62,808 nucleotides of DNA from Helicobacter bilis (GTDB lineage Bacteria > Campylobacterota > Campylobacteria > Campylobacterales > Helicobacteraceae): assembly GCF_900198365.1 (NCBI RefSeq), contig NZ_FZMS01000042.1, positions 1 through 62,808 on the forward strand, given 5' to 3'. Shown one piece after another: positions 22,354-32,755 of the stretch. The stretch's first letter is position 1. Every line of letters begins with the position of its first letter. The notes under the pieces were generated by a model. The model was not told where the DNA came from and ran no database searches. It saw only the letters and a list, made by a program, of their open reading frames with translations. Position numbers and translations under genes: made by a program.

Positions 22354-25206
22354 TCACAGCACCCTTTGTTTTTCAATCTCTTTGTAGATTTCAAATTCAT
22401 CTTGTGCCAAAATATCATTAAAGCCTTCAAGCATAATACCGCATTCATAGCCCTTACTCACTTCTTTTACATCATCTTTAAATCGTTTGAGACTTGCTAT
22501 CTTGCCACTCCATAATACAACACCATTGCGTAAAACTCTCACACTTAAATTCTTTTCAACCTTGCCATCAAGCACCATGCAACCTGCAATAGTCCCAAGC
22601 TTTGCTACTACAAAAGTCTCTCTTACACTCACATTGCCCACAACTTCTTCTTCGATAATAGGCGACATAAGCCCGCTTAATAAGGCTTTCATGTCATCGA
22701 TTAAATCATAAATAATCGCATAGCTTTTAATCGTAATGCCTAAGTCTTTCGCAAGATTCTTAATCTCATTTGTTGGGCGGACATTAAAGCCTAACACGAC
22801 ACAATTACTACTTGCATTTGCTAAGTCTAAATCGCTTTGTGTGATTCCACCGATACCAAAGCTGATAACATTGATTTCTACTTCTTGATTATTTAATCCC
22901 TCTAAACTTGCTTTAATTGCTTCAAGGCTTCCTTGCGTATCAGCACGCAGGATAACTGGCACACTTTTAATCTGTCCTTTTGCTACCATTGAGCTTAACT
23001 CATCAAAGGTTACTTTTGTGCTTTTGCTGAGTTGTTTTTGTCGCAAATACGCACTTCTTTTGTTTGCCATCTCTCTTGCGATAGAATCATTTTCTACCAC
23101 TTGCAATAATGCACCAGCACTTGGCACCTCTGATAATCCAGTGATTTGGGCTACACCACTTGGCTCTAGTCTGGTAATGCTTTTGCCTGTATCATCTTTT
23201 AGCGTCCTTACCTTACCATAGGCAGTATCTGCTACAATGCTTTGCCCAATTTCTAGCACACCTTGCTGCACGATAATAGTTGCCACAGATCCTTTACCTA
23301 CCTGCTGACTGCCCTCTAGCACGATAGCTTTTGCTTTAGCCTTTTTACTTGCCCTCAATTCTAGAATCTCTGCTTGTATAAGGATTGTTTCCAAAAGCAC
23401 ATCTACGCCCTCACCTGTCTTTGCACTGATAGGGATAAACTCATATTCACCGCCCCAATCCATAGGCGTGAAACCTAGCTCTGCACACTCTGCTTTTAGC
23501 TTATCTGGATTTGCACCTTCTTTATCCATTTTATTCATAGCGATGATGATTTGCACATTCGCAGATTTTGCATGATTTAGGGCTTCAATGCTTTGTTGCT
23601 TTACCCCATCATCTGCTGCTATTACAATGATAGCTATGTCTGTAACTTGTGCGCCACGACTTCTCATTTGTGCAAATGCTTCATGTCCGGGTGTATCAAT
23701 AAAGCTTATCCATTTATCATTTTTCTGCACCATATATGCACCGATATGCTGGGTGATTCCCCCTGCCTCGCTACTTGCGATGCGTGAGTTTCTAATATAA
23801 TCTAATAGTGAAGTCTTACCATGATCTACATGCCCCATAATCGTAACAACAGGCGGTCTATGCTCTAAATCAGATTCTATAATCTCTTCTTCTTCGACTA
23901 AAGGCACATTTGCTTGAATACTTACATCAATATTATATTCACTCGCTAGAATCTCGATTGTATCTTTATCAAGGAAGTCATTTTTCAGCATTTTCACACC
24001 AAGCAAAAAGAGTTTGCCAAGCACATTGCCTAACTCTAGATTTGCCTTTTCAGCAAACTCATATACGCGTATCTCTTCAGGCAACACAAGGGAAGTGATG
24101 GCTTCTGCTTGTTCTTTACCCTTATTATTACGCATTTTTCTACCCTTGCCTCTTGAAGGTCTAGCAATTGAGCCTTCTTTCATCCATGGGCTATAACGAT
24201 TGACTTTAATCTTATCGTTTAACTCATTTTTCTTTACCCTTTCTTCTTCAAAACTCTCTTTTGGGCTACTATCTTCGTATAAATCAATAAGCATGATTTC
24301 ATCTTGCTCATCATCATAGCCAAAGCCACCCATATCGCGTTCCATGCTGATAATGTGTGAAGAGTGCTTTTGCTGCGGTTTATTTGTGTTTTTGTCCTTT
24401 TTCTTTTTTACCTTTTCTTTGCGTTCAACATTCTTTAAGGTATCAAGTATTTGTGTAGCACTACGCAAACTAGAATTTGAATCATCTTTCTTTTTGCTCG
24501 TTGTTTGGGCTTCGTCATTTTTACTGATTACACGGATTGCGCTTATTCGTGGCTTTCTTAATTGACTTGGGTCTATCCCTTGTGGGAGTTCAGAATCTCT
24601 TTTTTCCTCTGTGCTTGGTGTAGATTCTATAGGCTTTACTGGTGCTTCTTGCTTTGTTTCTTTTAAAGTTGTTTCTGTGTGTATGGTTTCTTTAGCTGTT
24701 GTTTCGATGATGGCTGTGCTGGATTGCTCTTTTTTTATTGTATTTTCTGTTTGTGTTTTAGCTACTACTTTTTGTGGCTCTTCATCACCCCTTCTTACAA
24801 TCTGGATAGATTTTTTAGGTTTAATATCACTTGTTTGCACCGCCTTTGGTGTAGCTTGTGTTTCATCTTCGTTTAATGTTTCTTGTGTATCTTTTTTGGT
24901 TGATTTTTGCTTTTTTGTGGCTTTTTGTGCTGTAATGTCAGTTTCTGCTTCAGTTTGTGCGTCATCATTTTTATCTGTTTGTTTAGCCTTAGAATCTTTT
25001 TTAGCCTTTGTTTTTTCAGTCGCTGGCACAAAACCTTCTGGCAAACTTCCTGTTGTAATGTAGTTATAAAGCATTTCTGCTTCTTCTGTTGTAATAGTGC
25101 TTGATACATTTCGCACCTTAAAGCCCAATTCTTTAGCTTTATCGAGTATATCTTTTGGATTTTTTGCAGCTTCATCTGCGATTTCTTTAATACTTACTTT
25201 TGACAT
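22354..25206 (-). CDS. infB: Translation initiation factor IF-2
   Basis: A 950-residue GTPase that places initiator fMet-tRNA on the 30S subunit. It has an N-terminal IF2_N region ([20 protein letters not shown]), a long Lys/Glu/Thr-rich low-complexity stretch (about 65-370), and a second IF2_N-like segment ([20 protein letters not shown] in IRVYEFAEK). The G domain starts near residue 455 with [17 protein letters not shown] (G1), then [10 protein letters not shown] (G2), [15 protein letters not shown] (G3) and NKMDK (G4). The beta-barrel, IF2 domain 3 and C-terminal fMet-tRNA domain follow. Length is normal for Campylobacterota. GGAGAT precedes the start, which overlaps ylxR by 13 bases. The order thrB-ylxR-infB on one strand points to one transcript. 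Confidence 0.97.
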   Translation of the reverse strand: MSKVSIKEIADEAAKNPKDILDKAKELGFKVRNVSSTITTEEAEMLYNYITTGSLPEGFVPATEKTKAKKDSKAKQTDKNDDAQTEAETDITAQKATKKQKSTKKDTQETLNEDETQATPKAVQTSDIKPKKSIQIVRRGDEEPQKVVAKTQTENTIKKEQSSTAIIETTAKETIHTETTLKETKQEAPVKPIESTPSTEEKRDSELPQGIDPSQLRKPRISAIRVISKNDEAQTTSKKKDDSNSSLRSATQILDTLKNVERKEKVKKKKDKNTNKPQQKHSSHIISMERDMGGFGYDDEQDEIMLIDLYEDSSPKESFEEERVKKNELNDKIKVNRYSPWMKEGSIARPSRGKGRKMRNNKGKEQAEAITSLVLPEEIRVYEFAEKANLELGNVLGKLFLLGVKMLKNDFLDKDTIEILASEYNIDVSIQANVPLVEEEEIIESDLEHRPPVVTIMGHVDHGKTSLLDYIRNSRIASSEAGGITQHIGAYMVQKNDKWISFIDTPGHEAFAQMRSRGAQVTDIAIIVIAADDGVKQQSIEALNHAKSANVQIIIAMNKMDKEGANPDKLKAECAELGFTPMDWGGEYEFIPISAKTGEGVDVLLETILIQAEILELRASKKAKAKAIVLEGSQQVGKGSVATIIVQQGVLEIGQSIVADTAYGKVRTLKDDTGKSITRLEPSGVAQITGLSEVPSAGALLQVVENDSIAREMANKRSAYLRQKQLSKSTKVTFDELSSMVAKGQIKSVPVILRADTQGSLEAIKASLEGLNNQEVEINVISFGIGGITQSDLDLANASSNCVVLGFNVRPTNEIKNLAKDLGITIKSYAIIYDLIDDMKALLSGLMSPIIEEEVVGNVSVRETFVVAKLGTIAGCMVLDGKVEKNLSVRVLRNGVVLWSGKIASLKRFKDDVKEVSKGYECGIMLEGFNDILAQDEFEIYKEIEKQRVL

Positions 25207-25463
25207 ATTTGCACTATCTCCTCGATTTGTTCTTGCAGATTCCCTGCTTTTTTAACAATCCTCTTAACAATTTGCTGTGTTTTGCGTTGTGGCAAACACA
25301 TATAACATACATAAAAACTTCGCCCGCTACCATCATAAAGTTGCAATGCAGATTCTAGGGCTTTAAATCGTATGAGGTTTCTTTGTAAATCCCTCTGCCT
25401 ACATGCAACACACATACGCACACTTTTTGTAGCATAGTATCGTGTAACCTTACTCACATGCAC
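25194..25463 (-). CDS. YlxR family (DUF448) RNA-binding protein
   Basis: An 89-residue basic protein. RMCVACRQRDLQRNLIRF is the family's C-V-A-C-R-x-x-x-x-x-x-L-I-R-F motif and YDGSGRSFYVC follows the usual G-R-[GS]-[AF]-Y-[VL]-C pattern. YlxR proteins typically lie between nusA and infB and bind RNA or ribosomal components; here the neighbour upstream is thrB instead of nusA. The start is GTG at 25463 or, with better spacing from AAGGAT, GTG at 25457. Its 3' end overlaps infB by 13 bases, suggesting translational coupling. Confidence 0.85.
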   Translation of the reverse strand: MHVSKVTRYYATKSVRMCVACRQRDLQRNLIRFKALESALQLYDGSGRSFYVCYMCLPQRKTQQIVKRIVKKAGNLQEQIEEIVQICQK

Positions 25464-26357
25464 CTATCCTTTCTCAATCTTAACACCATCATTGTCAAAA
25501 TCAAATGTTAAAATGCGAAATTTTGAGAATCTAGAAATAAGTTGCCTTGCTAATCGCCTTGCATCATCGCTATGACATAGATTAAACATAGAAGAGCCAC
25601 TGCCAGAGAGTGTGCTCATAAGCGCACCATTTTGCAAAGCATGTTTTTGAATCTCAAAAAGTATAGGAAAGGTTGCCATACGGACTTGCTCGTGCATTCT
25701 ATCAAGTGAGCCCTCACGCAATAAATCCCATCTTTGCATACCAAAGGCAAGACTTAAAACCGAAGCATGAGAGAGATTAAAGACACAATCTTGCACACTA
25801 TAAGCTTTTGGCAATATGCCTCTTGCTTTTTTGGTAGACATAGGCTGATAGGGGACTACCATTACAGCTTTAAGATTCTTTGGCATATTTTGACGCAAAT
25901 AGACTACTTTTGATTTATTATTATGTGTCTTTAAAAAACTTGCATTAAAGCCGCCCATAGTCGCTGGTGTGATATTATCAGGGTGATTTTCATGATGTAA
26001 AGAAAGATTTAATACTTCATCTTTATTTGGTATCTTTCCTGCCATTTTAAACGCACTAAAAATCGCTCCAACGATAATAGCACTCGATGATCCCATACCT
26101 CTTGCCACAGGTATATTATTTTGAAATGTAAAGTGAAATTGGGACTTGCCGCCAAGCTTTTTATATGTGTGCATAAAGATTCTTACAAATGTATTATCTT
26201 GCGTGAAATGTGGATTCATCTTCCCTTCACCGCTGATAGTAATATGCTGTTCTTTTGCTTCTTCTATGCTAAAATAATTGCGAAACCCTAATGATATGCC
26301 TAGACAATCAAATCCCGGTCCTAAATTTGCACTGGTAGCAGGCACTGAAAAATTCAA
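25464..26357 (-). CDS. thrB: Homoserine kinase
   Basis: A 297-residue GHMP-family kinase that phosphorylates homoserine in threonine synthesis. VPATSANLGPGFDCLGISLG is the conserved N-terminal motif, IPVARGMGSSSAIIVGA is the ATP-binding GHMP motif, and STLSGSGSSMFNLC is motif 3. The start codon appears to be TTG at 26357, with GGAG eight bases upstream. The stop is followed directly by the ylxR start, so thrB, ylxR and infB probably form one operon. Confidence 0.95.
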   Translation of the reverse strand: MNFSVPATSANLGPGFDCLGISLGFRNYFSIEEAKEQHITISGEGKMNPHFTQDNTFVRIFMHTYKKLGGKSQFHFTFQNNIPVARGMGSSSAIIVGAIFSAFKMAGKIPNKDEVLNLSLHHENHPDNITPATMGGFNASFLKTHNNKSKVVYLRQNMPKNLKAVMVVPYQPMSTKKARGILPKAYSVQDCVFNLSHASVLSLAFGMQRWDLLREGSLDRMHEQVRMATFPILFEIQKHALQNGALMSTLSGSGSSMFNLCHSDDARRLARQLISRFSKFRILTFDFDNDGVKIEKG

Positions 26358-26448
26358 ACTTCAATTCTCCATATTTTTAATCTGTTTTTAAGGTTACAAG
26401 GCTTTTGTAAAAATATCGTGGTATTATAGCAAAGGATTCTCTATTTTA

Positions 26449-26925
26449 CTACAAATAAAACAAAGCAGAAGCTACAAATAAGCCGATATTAAACACGCAA
26501 CAAAATGCAAGCACAACAATAAAGCGGACAATGCTAACCCACCATGTATGTCGTCCAAAATTTTTCCTAGCTTTAAAAGGCTTTGTGCTAACTAATCCCA
26601 AGAGATAAAATACAAGCAATATAATAATGCTAGAAAATGATAAAATAATTTGTGAGTGAAGTGCAGCACTAAGCTTTATCTGCTCCATATCTGTGTGTGA
26701 ATTGACAAGATAGATAAAGGTTATAACACAAGAGAGAATCCAAGCAAATAATATCTGTAAATTTAGAATCTTATATGATGAAAACACACTCATAAGCAGC
26801 ATCACACAGCAAAATAAAGCAATCGTAATAATATAAATAAATGGTGAGTCATGCAATAAAAAAACAATTTGGTCTATATGAATGAGTGAAGTGATAGTTT
26901 GAAAAATATTTGTTAAAAAATCCAT
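26449..26925 (-). CDS. Unknown integral membrane protein
   Basis: I do not recognise this 158-residue protein. It has about four strongly hydrophobic segments (around 30-50, 58-74, 90-112 and 130-155). The short loop after the third carries KPFKARKNFGRHTWW, basic and aromatic, probably cytoplasmic. AAGGAAA precedes the start. It lies between thrB and the copper receptor with gaps of 91 and 250 bases, so it seems to be transcribed alone. The size and topology resemble other small Campylobacterota inner membrane proteins of unknown role. Confidence 0.65.
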   Translation of the reverse strand: MDFLTNIFQTITSLIHIDQIVFLLHDSPFIYIITIALFCCVMLLMSVFSSYKILNLQILFAWILSCVITFIYLVNSHTDMEQIKLSAALHSQIILSFSSIIILLVFYLLGLVSTKPFKARKNFGRHTWWVSIVRFIVVLAFCCVFNIGLFVASALFYL

Positions 26926-27175
26926 ATATTTCCTTGAGAATATGTGATAAAATATTGTTGTATTTAACTAAGTAAAGAAACTAGACTTAGAATCTTTAAA
27001 ACATGCTTTATAAGTCCTCATTATATCCAAATTTTATATCAACTTCTTAACCCTATATGCTTTATCTTAGAATTTAGTGAGATTGTATTTCATTGAGTAA
27101 GCAAGATAATGATTTTATGTTTTTTCATGAATGATAAATTTCTGTTTTTAAAATATCATGTAGCCACTTTAAACT

Positions 27176-29278
27176 TTACAATCTCACCCTTAGCTTCGCC
27201 CAAATGCTTCTGCCGGGTTCATAGATTCTACTCGTAGGCTCTACACCAAGACTAGCTTCACTCCCATATTTTGAGAGATGATAAGCATAGAGTGTATCTG
27301 TGATATTATCTATACCTGCAAGTAGGGTTACATTTTTAAAAGTATAGCCACCATAAAGATTGAGTGTAGCAAAGGCTTTGCTTTCTCCAAAATCCTTGCC
27401 AACTACATTGCCAAAATTTAGCGCATAGCGATATTGTGCTGCATTAAATAAGACATCAAAACGCAACAACCAATTATTACTATCATAAAAAAGGGAGAAT
27501 TGCCCCTGCAATGGTGCAATCTGTGGCAAAGGCATTCCAGCTTTTAATACAGAATCTATGCCATAATATGAAGTAAGATTCTGTCCGTAAGTATAAGCTA
27601 GAGAACCATAAAGATGGATAGAATCTAAAAAGATATATTCCCCCTCAATCTCGCCTCCAAAAAGCATAGCATTTGTATTAAACACACTCGTGCTAGTCCC
27701 ATAATACAGGGCAATATAATTTGGCATATATGAAGCAAAGAGACTTGCCTTTCCATTATAGTTTGTATCTTTATAGACTATCCCCATATCAATTTGCGTG
27801 TTTGTTTCAGCGGCTAGATTCATACCGCCACTTTTACTTCTCTCCCAAAAGTCTGGTGCTCTCTGTGCTACACCAAGCCCCGCATACATTGTAGCCTTAC
27901 CCAAATACTGCTCATAGCGACTAAAAGCACTGAAAAGATTATTGTGTAGCCTTGTCTTTGTGCCATGCTTGAGTGTAGAAACATAATCATATCTAGCACC
28001 AAAGAAAATAGCAAAGTTAGAATCTGGTAAATGCGCCCCTTGTGTAAAAACCCCCACATTTTCAAAAAGAAAGTTTGCTTTATAAGGCGTATTTAGCGTA
28101 GCATTTGCTTCATTTTCACTATTTTTATATCCAGACGTTCTTATCGCATGAGAATCATTACCATAACTTGATCCAACATATAACTCAAACATATCATTAA
28201 TATAGAACTTACTCTCAATCCTACCACCGATATTTGTCCTTTTTGGATTGCTTAGTTTATACACCCCATTAGCAGAGCGATGAGAGAAATTATCCATAAT
28301 ATGATCTATCTCATTATACCAAGCGCGTATATCAAGCAAATCAAAGGTTTCATTGAAGTGTTGCTGATACTTGAGATTATAAGACATTCTATCAAAAGTG
28401 CGAGCATCCATGCCCCTATCTGCATACGATGCAAAGCCCCTGCCCATATCTATATCAAGCTCTATTGCCACATTTTCTGTGGGCGTTATCGTGCCGATTA
28501 GACTAATAGATTCCCTATTATATGCTGAATGCACACTTTTATTACCCCCTGCTTTATAATCATCAGCAGAATAATGCGAGAGTATGGCTTGAAGTGAGCC
28601 ATATTTATTGCCTATAATGGCATTTGCGTTTATATCAAGGCGATTGAAACTCCCATAAAGCCCACTTGCTTCCGCATGAAAGCTTGGATTTTTTAGCCTT
28701 GTTATATCCCTCTCAAATAGCACTCCACCAGCAACTAACGCCCCATAACGCACATCTTGTGGTCCTTTATAGATGCTGATTCTATTGTAATTCTCTGGAA
28801 AAGTATAGGTGATTGTCGTATCCATTCTGCCACCACATGCACCATTTAAGCTACCACCATTTAAAAAGATAGGAAGCCTTGAAGCCCCTTGGGAGCGGAA
28901 AAATATCTCACTGCCCCCGCCACCTTTTCTAGTCATAGAAAACCCGGGGATAGATAGCATAGACTTTGCTATATCGCCATTATGAAGCATCGTGTCTTTA
29001 CCATATAATTCAATGCTTAAAGGCGAATTTAGACTATCCTTTTTCCATTGCGATACAACCACAACGGGAGATAAACTCGCCCTTTTTTGTATGCTTTGTG
29101 TTGTTTTATCATTGTGTGTGTCTTGTGAGAGATTGTGTATCGTGCTGTTATTCTGTGCGGTATTTTGTGTTTCGTTATTATTTTGTATGTTTAATGCTTC
29201 AGTATTAGAATCTATTGTGCTAGTTTGTGCATAGCCAATGCAAAATATCATTGGTAAAGCACATATAATTCTTGTCAT
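27176..29278 (-). CDS. TonB-dependent copper receptor (OprC/NosA family)
   Basis: A 700-residue outer membrane receptor with a signal peptide (MTRIICALPMIFCIGYAQ). The plug domain starts after about 75 polar residues. GACGGRMDTTITYTFPENYN followed by KGPQDVRYG and VLFERD matches the TonB-copper receptor pattern (G-A-C-x-x-R-M-D ... Y-x-x-P-E-x-Y-[DN]-R ... L-F-E-R-[DE]). DDYKAGGN with VHSAYNRES, and FASYADRGMDARTFDR in the barrel, also fit OprC/NosA. Such receptors take up copper or are needed for nitrous oxide reductase maturation. No nos genes or copper ATPase are beside it. The N-terminal 20-75 region is a Thr/Gln/Asn-rich linker. It ends in Leu rather than the usual aromatic residue. A 225-base A/T-rich upstream gap may hold its control site. 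Confidence 0.85.
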   Translation of the reverse strand: MTRIICALPMIFCIGYAQTSTIDSNTEALNIQNNNETQNTAQNNSTIHNLSQDTHNDKTTQSIQKRASLSPVVVVSQWKKDSLNSPLSIELYGKDTMLHNGDIAKSMLSIPGFSMTRKGGGGSEIFFRSQGASRLPIFLNGGSLNGACGGRMDTTITYTFPENYNRISIYKGPQDVRYGALVAGGVLFERDITRLKNPSFHAEASGLYGSFNRLDINANAIIGNKYGSLQAILSHYSADDYKAGGNKSVHSAYNRESISLIGTITPTENVAIELDIDMGRGFASYADRGMDARTFDRMSYNLKYQQHFNETFDLLDIRAWYNEIDHIMDNFSHRSANGVYKLSNPKRTNIGGRIESKFYINDMFELYVGSSYGNDSHAIRTSGYKNSENEANATLNTPYKANFLFENVGVFTQGAHLPDSNFAIFFGARYDYVSTLKHGTKTRLHNNLFSAFSRYEQYLGKATMYAGLGVAQRAPDFWERSKSGGMNLAAETNTQIDMGIVYKDTNYNGKASLFASYMPNYIALYYGTSTSVFNTNAMLFGGEIEGEYIFLDSIHLYGSLAYTYGQNLTSYYGIDSVLKAGMPLPQIAPLQGQFSLFYDSNNWLLRFDVLFNAAQYRYALNFGNVVGKDFGESKAFATLNLYGGYTFKNVTLLAGIDNITDTLYAYHLSKYGSEASLGVEPTSRIYEPGRSIWAKLRVRL

Positions 29279-29503
29279 ATTGTTTCCTTATTTGCTGCAG
29301 CATATAAAACATATTTTTGCTTATGTGAATCTGTGAGTAATCTATCCAAAAAACGCTTTAAGCATTATAACTAAAAATTATATTGATTAATGAAGCATGT
29401 ATGCCCCGTTGTAGATTCTAATTTCATTATTTAATTTATGCTTCATTTGTACTAAGTAAGTTTTCACATATTTAGTAGTTATGCGAAGTTTCACAACACA
29501 CCC

Positions 29504-32494
29504 CTACACAAAATGTTGCAAATACATAAGTTGTCCTATGCTAATGCTATAATCGCTACATGGCAGTTTTGGGAAAAAGGCTTTTATACTATGTGCTTGC
29601 AAAAGCTTTTTTACTCGTATGCAAAGGGCGTAATTTGCAAATACACCGCCACCAAAAAAGGCATAATCTGTGCCAATATGCTTTAAAGATTCTAAAATGC
29701 AATACGCAAGTGTATCTATGAATCTAGCAGCTATCATGTCTCTATTTTTACTTGTTTGCTGATCTTTAAACATCATTTCTATACACTCATTCATATCGAT
29801 CATATTTTGTGTGATATGAAAGGGATATGGATTATAGGACATGTTAGAGAAAGTTCGCATAAGGGTATCATAGTTGATTGTCTGGTTTTTATGCGTGAGT
29901 ATATCATAGGCGAGTTTGAGTGTATTTGATGCGATGAGTTCGCCACTTTGTGCCTCATAGGATAGCCTTTCTAAGCCCAAGATAAACCCAGCTATATCAA
30001 ACAACCTCCCAACAGAGCTACACAAAGGGCTATTAAAACCTGTGTTATGCAGTGCTTGTAGTGCCTTGCGTTCATTCTCATCATAGCTAGATTCTATAAA
30101 ATCTTTAAGTGGGGCTATATCATTACAGATGGCATAGCTATAAGCAAGCCTTTTGCAGTCTTTGATATGCTTTTCACCACCAAGTATTTTAAAAGGTTTG
30201 AAATGCAAGATTCTCTCTACCTGTTTAGAATCTCCACATAGAAACTCACCGCCCCAAAGTGTGCCATCATCACCCATTCCACTCCCATCAAAGATAACGC
30301 CAACCCCTTTTTTCATGCTAGATTCAAGCAAAAGGGTATTAAAATGTGCGTGATGATGTGCGACTTGAAAGAGTGGGATTTTAGAATCTTTTGCTATCTC
30401 TTTTGCGATTTGTGTGCTTATATATTGATTATGCTTATCAGCGATTAGGGCTTGTGGTGTGCCATAGATTGTGCTGAAGTAATCATAAGTTTTTCTAAAA
30501 TTTGCTACATTATAGGGGGTAAATAAATCGCCCATATAAGGACTTACTATAATATGATTATGAAATCCAAAGGCAATTGAGCTTTTTTGCATTGCACCAA
30601 ATGCAGCGGATAGTGTGTTTAGGTGGAAAATCTTTGAGTTGAGATTCTTTGTTTGAAGAGTGTTTGTATGAGATATGCTTTGATGGGGGGTATTTGTGTG
30701 AATATTCTCTAAATAAGTGGCATTTGCATGGCTTACATTTGAACTAAAGTTGTTTGAGTTAATCGTATCGCTTGTAATATGCAATGGTGCAAATCCACGA
30801 GATATACGCATAGCCCTTATGCTTAGAGAATGTGAGTTGATTTGTGTGTTATGTGCTAGATTTATGGAATCTAGATTCTCTACCGAATCTGGGTGGGTGC
30901 AGGGTTTAGGGTGCGTTTTTGTAGAATCTAGTTTCTTGCAATTTTGCACCCCTACGCCCTGCACCCACCCATTTGGATAAGAATCTAGAATCTTGTCATA
31001 TTGAGTGCGTAAGCACGAAATATCTCTTTTAGATTCCGTGTTAGATATTTCGCTATGCTCAATATGACACGCTATCATAGTTTCTAGATTCTGTAAATTT
31101 CGCTCCAAAAGCTCATTGCCGCACTCAAACGCATGATCTTCCACAATCTCTGTCGTATCAATACCTAGCAAAATGCTATCATCAACGCAGTTTAGAATCT
31201 CACGATTATAGTCAAGTATATATAATGATTCTGCAATATCCACGATTCTATCAAGGGCTAGATTATGCAGTGTGGTAGCAATCATCTCACCTTTATTATT
31301 CGCTGAAGTATAAATCATTGCAAAATCAGGCGGCAGATATGAAAATAGTAGCGTAAGCATAGCCGTATATGGAATCACAACGCCAATAGTCTGCAAACTA
31401 CTCACCTCATCGCTAAGGTTATATTGTGGGTGTTTTGGGACAATGACTATCGGGGCTTCTTTTGATGTGAGTAAAGATTCAAGCTGTGGGGTAAGCAGGG
31501 ATATTGTGCGTAAAGTAGGCATATTTGCCATAACGACAAAGGGTTTATGCAATCTGTTTTTAATGCTTCTTACCTTTTGCAATGCTTCTTTACTTCTTGC
31601 ATTTGCGATATAGGCAAAGCCACCAAGCCCTTTAAATAATACAATATTATTTTGCATAAGCGCTTTAGCAAGGGTTTTTATAGCGTCTAAATCATAGTGT
31701 TTTTCATGGTGATTATAGCGATAAAATTCCACTTTAATAGCGCAGTTATTGCAGCTTAATGGTTCTGTGTGAAAGCGTCTATTAGCTAGATTCTTATAGT
31801 CTTTATCACAATCTATGCAAAGTGCCATATCACTCATGCTTGTATTTTTCCTATCATAAGGAAGCTGGTGTAATATGCTATATCTCGCACCGCAATTCAC
31901 ACATGCAACAAATGGATAGTTATGGAATCTGGAGTTTTCATCACGCATATTTTTTAGGCAAGATTCACACACTTTTGTATCAAGGGGGATATGGGCTTGT
32001 ATTGCATGTTGCGTTACATTTGATTCTAAAATATGAAAGCCTTGTGTGTGGGCTGTATCTGTATTCATTGTGATATGCAATGAGGTGATATAAGCTTGTT
32101 TTGGTATGTGTAGGTGTTCTAAAATACTATGTGCTTTTTGTATGATAGAAAGCTCTTGTGTGCTAGGGTTTATAGTGTATTTGCAAGCAAGTAGCAATGC
32201 GGTGTAAAAAAGCAGGATAGATTCTCTTTTGCATTCTTTTTGTGTGGATATATGCAGGGCTATAAGTGTGCTACCACTTTGATTATACACAAAGCCATGT
32301 AAATGCAGGGCATGAGCTAGAGTTGCTACAAATGGGCGAAACCCAACGCCTTGTATCATGCCAAATACTTCAGCATGAATGCTGTATTGTGCTACATTTT
32401 TTTCTTGCATACTTTGCATATTAGATTCTATAATATGCAAAAGCGTTGCGATGGAATCTTTTTTATCATGTATTGTGTAAATGTTTTGCTGCAT
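29504..32494 (-). CDS. hypF: Carbamoyltransferase HypF with repeat inserts
   Basis: HypF uses carbamoyl phosphate to make the cyanide ligands of [NiFe]-hydrogenase. Domains in order are an acylphosphatase-like domain (FGMIQGVGFRPFVATLAHAL, about 45-150), two zinc fingers (CESCLKNM, CVNCGARYS, CIDCDKDY, LSCNNC), and a YrdC-like domain (IVLFKGLGGFAYIAN, KNRLHKPFVVMA). The Kae1-like domain has QVAHHHAHFNTLLLE, GVIFDGSGMGDDGTLWGGEF and FFGGGVFAN. At about 996 residues it is some 240 longer than usual. The excess lies mostly between the YrdC part and RISRGFAPLHI, and holds both the palindromic repeat (30993-31069) and the G/C-rich palindrome (30891-30970). AAGGAAGT precedes ATG 32494; the frame is open to 32587. 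No other hyp or hydrogenase gene is here. Confidence 0.92.
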   Translation of the reverse strand: MQQNIYTIHDKKDSIATLLHIIESNMQSMQEKNVAQYSIHAEVFGMIQGVGFRPFVATLAHALHLHGFVYNQSGSTLIALHISTQKECKRESILLFYTALLLACKYTINPSTQELSIIQKAHSILEHLHIPKQAYITSLHITMNTDTAHTQGFHILESNVTQHAIQAHIPLDTKVCESCLKNMRDENSRFHNYPFVACVNCGARYSILHQLPYDRKNTSMSDMALCIDCDKDYKNLANRRFHTEPLSCNNCAIKVEFYRYNHHEKHYDLDAIKTLAKALMQNNIVLFKGLGGFAYIANARSKEALQKVRSIKNRLHKPFVVMANMPTLRTISLLTPQLESLLTSKEAPIVIVPKHPQYNLSDEVSSLQTIGVVIPYTAMLTLLFSYLPPDFAMIYTSANNKGEMIATTLHNLALDRIVDIAESLYILDYNREILNCVDDSILLGIDTTEIVEDHAFECGNELLERNLQNLETMIACHIEHSEISNTESKRDISCLRTQYDKILDSYPNGWVQGVGVQNCKKLDSTKTHPKPCTHPDSVENLDSINLAHNTQINSHSLSIRAMRISRGFAPLHITSDTINSNNFSSNVSHANATYLENIHTNTPHQSISHTNTLQTKNLNSKIFHLNTLSAAFGAMQKSSIAFGFHNHIIVSPYMGDLFTPYNVANFRKTYDYFSTIYGTPQALIADKHNQYISTQIAKEIAKDSKIPLFQVAHHHAHFNTLLLESSMKKGVGVIFDGSGMGDDGTLWGGEFLCGDSKQVERILHFKPFKILGGEKHIKDCKRLAYSYAICNDIAPLKDFIESSYDENERKALQALHNTGFNSPLCSSVGRLFDIAGFILGLERLSYEAQSGELIASNTLKLAYDILTHKNQTINYDTLMRTFSNMSYNPYPFHITQNMIDMNECIEMMFKDQQTSKNRDMIAARFIDTLAYCILESLKHIGTDYAFFGGGVFANYALCIRVKKLLQAHSIKAFFPKLPCSDYSISIGQLMYLQHFV
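30891..30970 (-). repeat. G/C-rich palindromic element (inside hypF)
   Basis: Left arm 30891-30915 and right arm 30946-30970 share a perfect 14-base inverted core (CCCTGCACCCACCC on the right) with a few mismatches further in. The centre holds AGAATCTA. It encodes P-N-G-W-V-Q-G-V-G-V-Q and, after the centre, H-P-K-P-C-T-H-P. It lies directly next to palindromic repeat copy C, as the related arm does next to copy B in pth. Confidence 0.8.
30993..31069 (-). repeat. Palindromic in-frame repeat, copy C (inside hypF)
   Basis: This copy is nearly intact, with both terminal arms TTGTCATATTGAG and CTCAATATGACA. On the coding strand it gives CHIEHSEISNTESKRDIS then C-L-R-T-Q-Y-D-K-I-L. It is almost identical to the intergenic copy at 41870, so it looks recent. 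Confidence 0.9.
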
Positions 32495-32755
32495 ACTTCC
32501 TTCTGTATTGTGTAGTTTGTGATATGTGAAACAAAATGAGTTCCATAATGTCAGAAGTTTTGGATTATATACAGATTTTGTAAGCATGTTCTAAACTTTG
32601 TGTTTTTTAAGTAATTTATGCCATATAAACACAAAAGCAAACAGAGGAAAACACATAGCTTTAGAATCTAAATTATCAAAAATAGCCTTTTTCATGTTAA
32701 AATAATAGTTTGCATTTAGAATTTTAAAAACATGGCACACATATAAAGGAATATA

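Noticed and set aside
24611-25063. A 150-codon plus-strand frame opposite infB
   Set aside because: It lies fully inside the Lys/Thr/Gln-rich N-terminal linker of infB, whose biased codons leave the opposite strand open. Its Cys/Phe/Val-rich product is an artefact of that.
30600-30730. Tandem-like N-T-x-x-x-I-S/N-T-L repeat in HypF as a separate domain
   Set aside because: It is low-complexity linker within the expanded region before RISRGFAP, with no conserved period.
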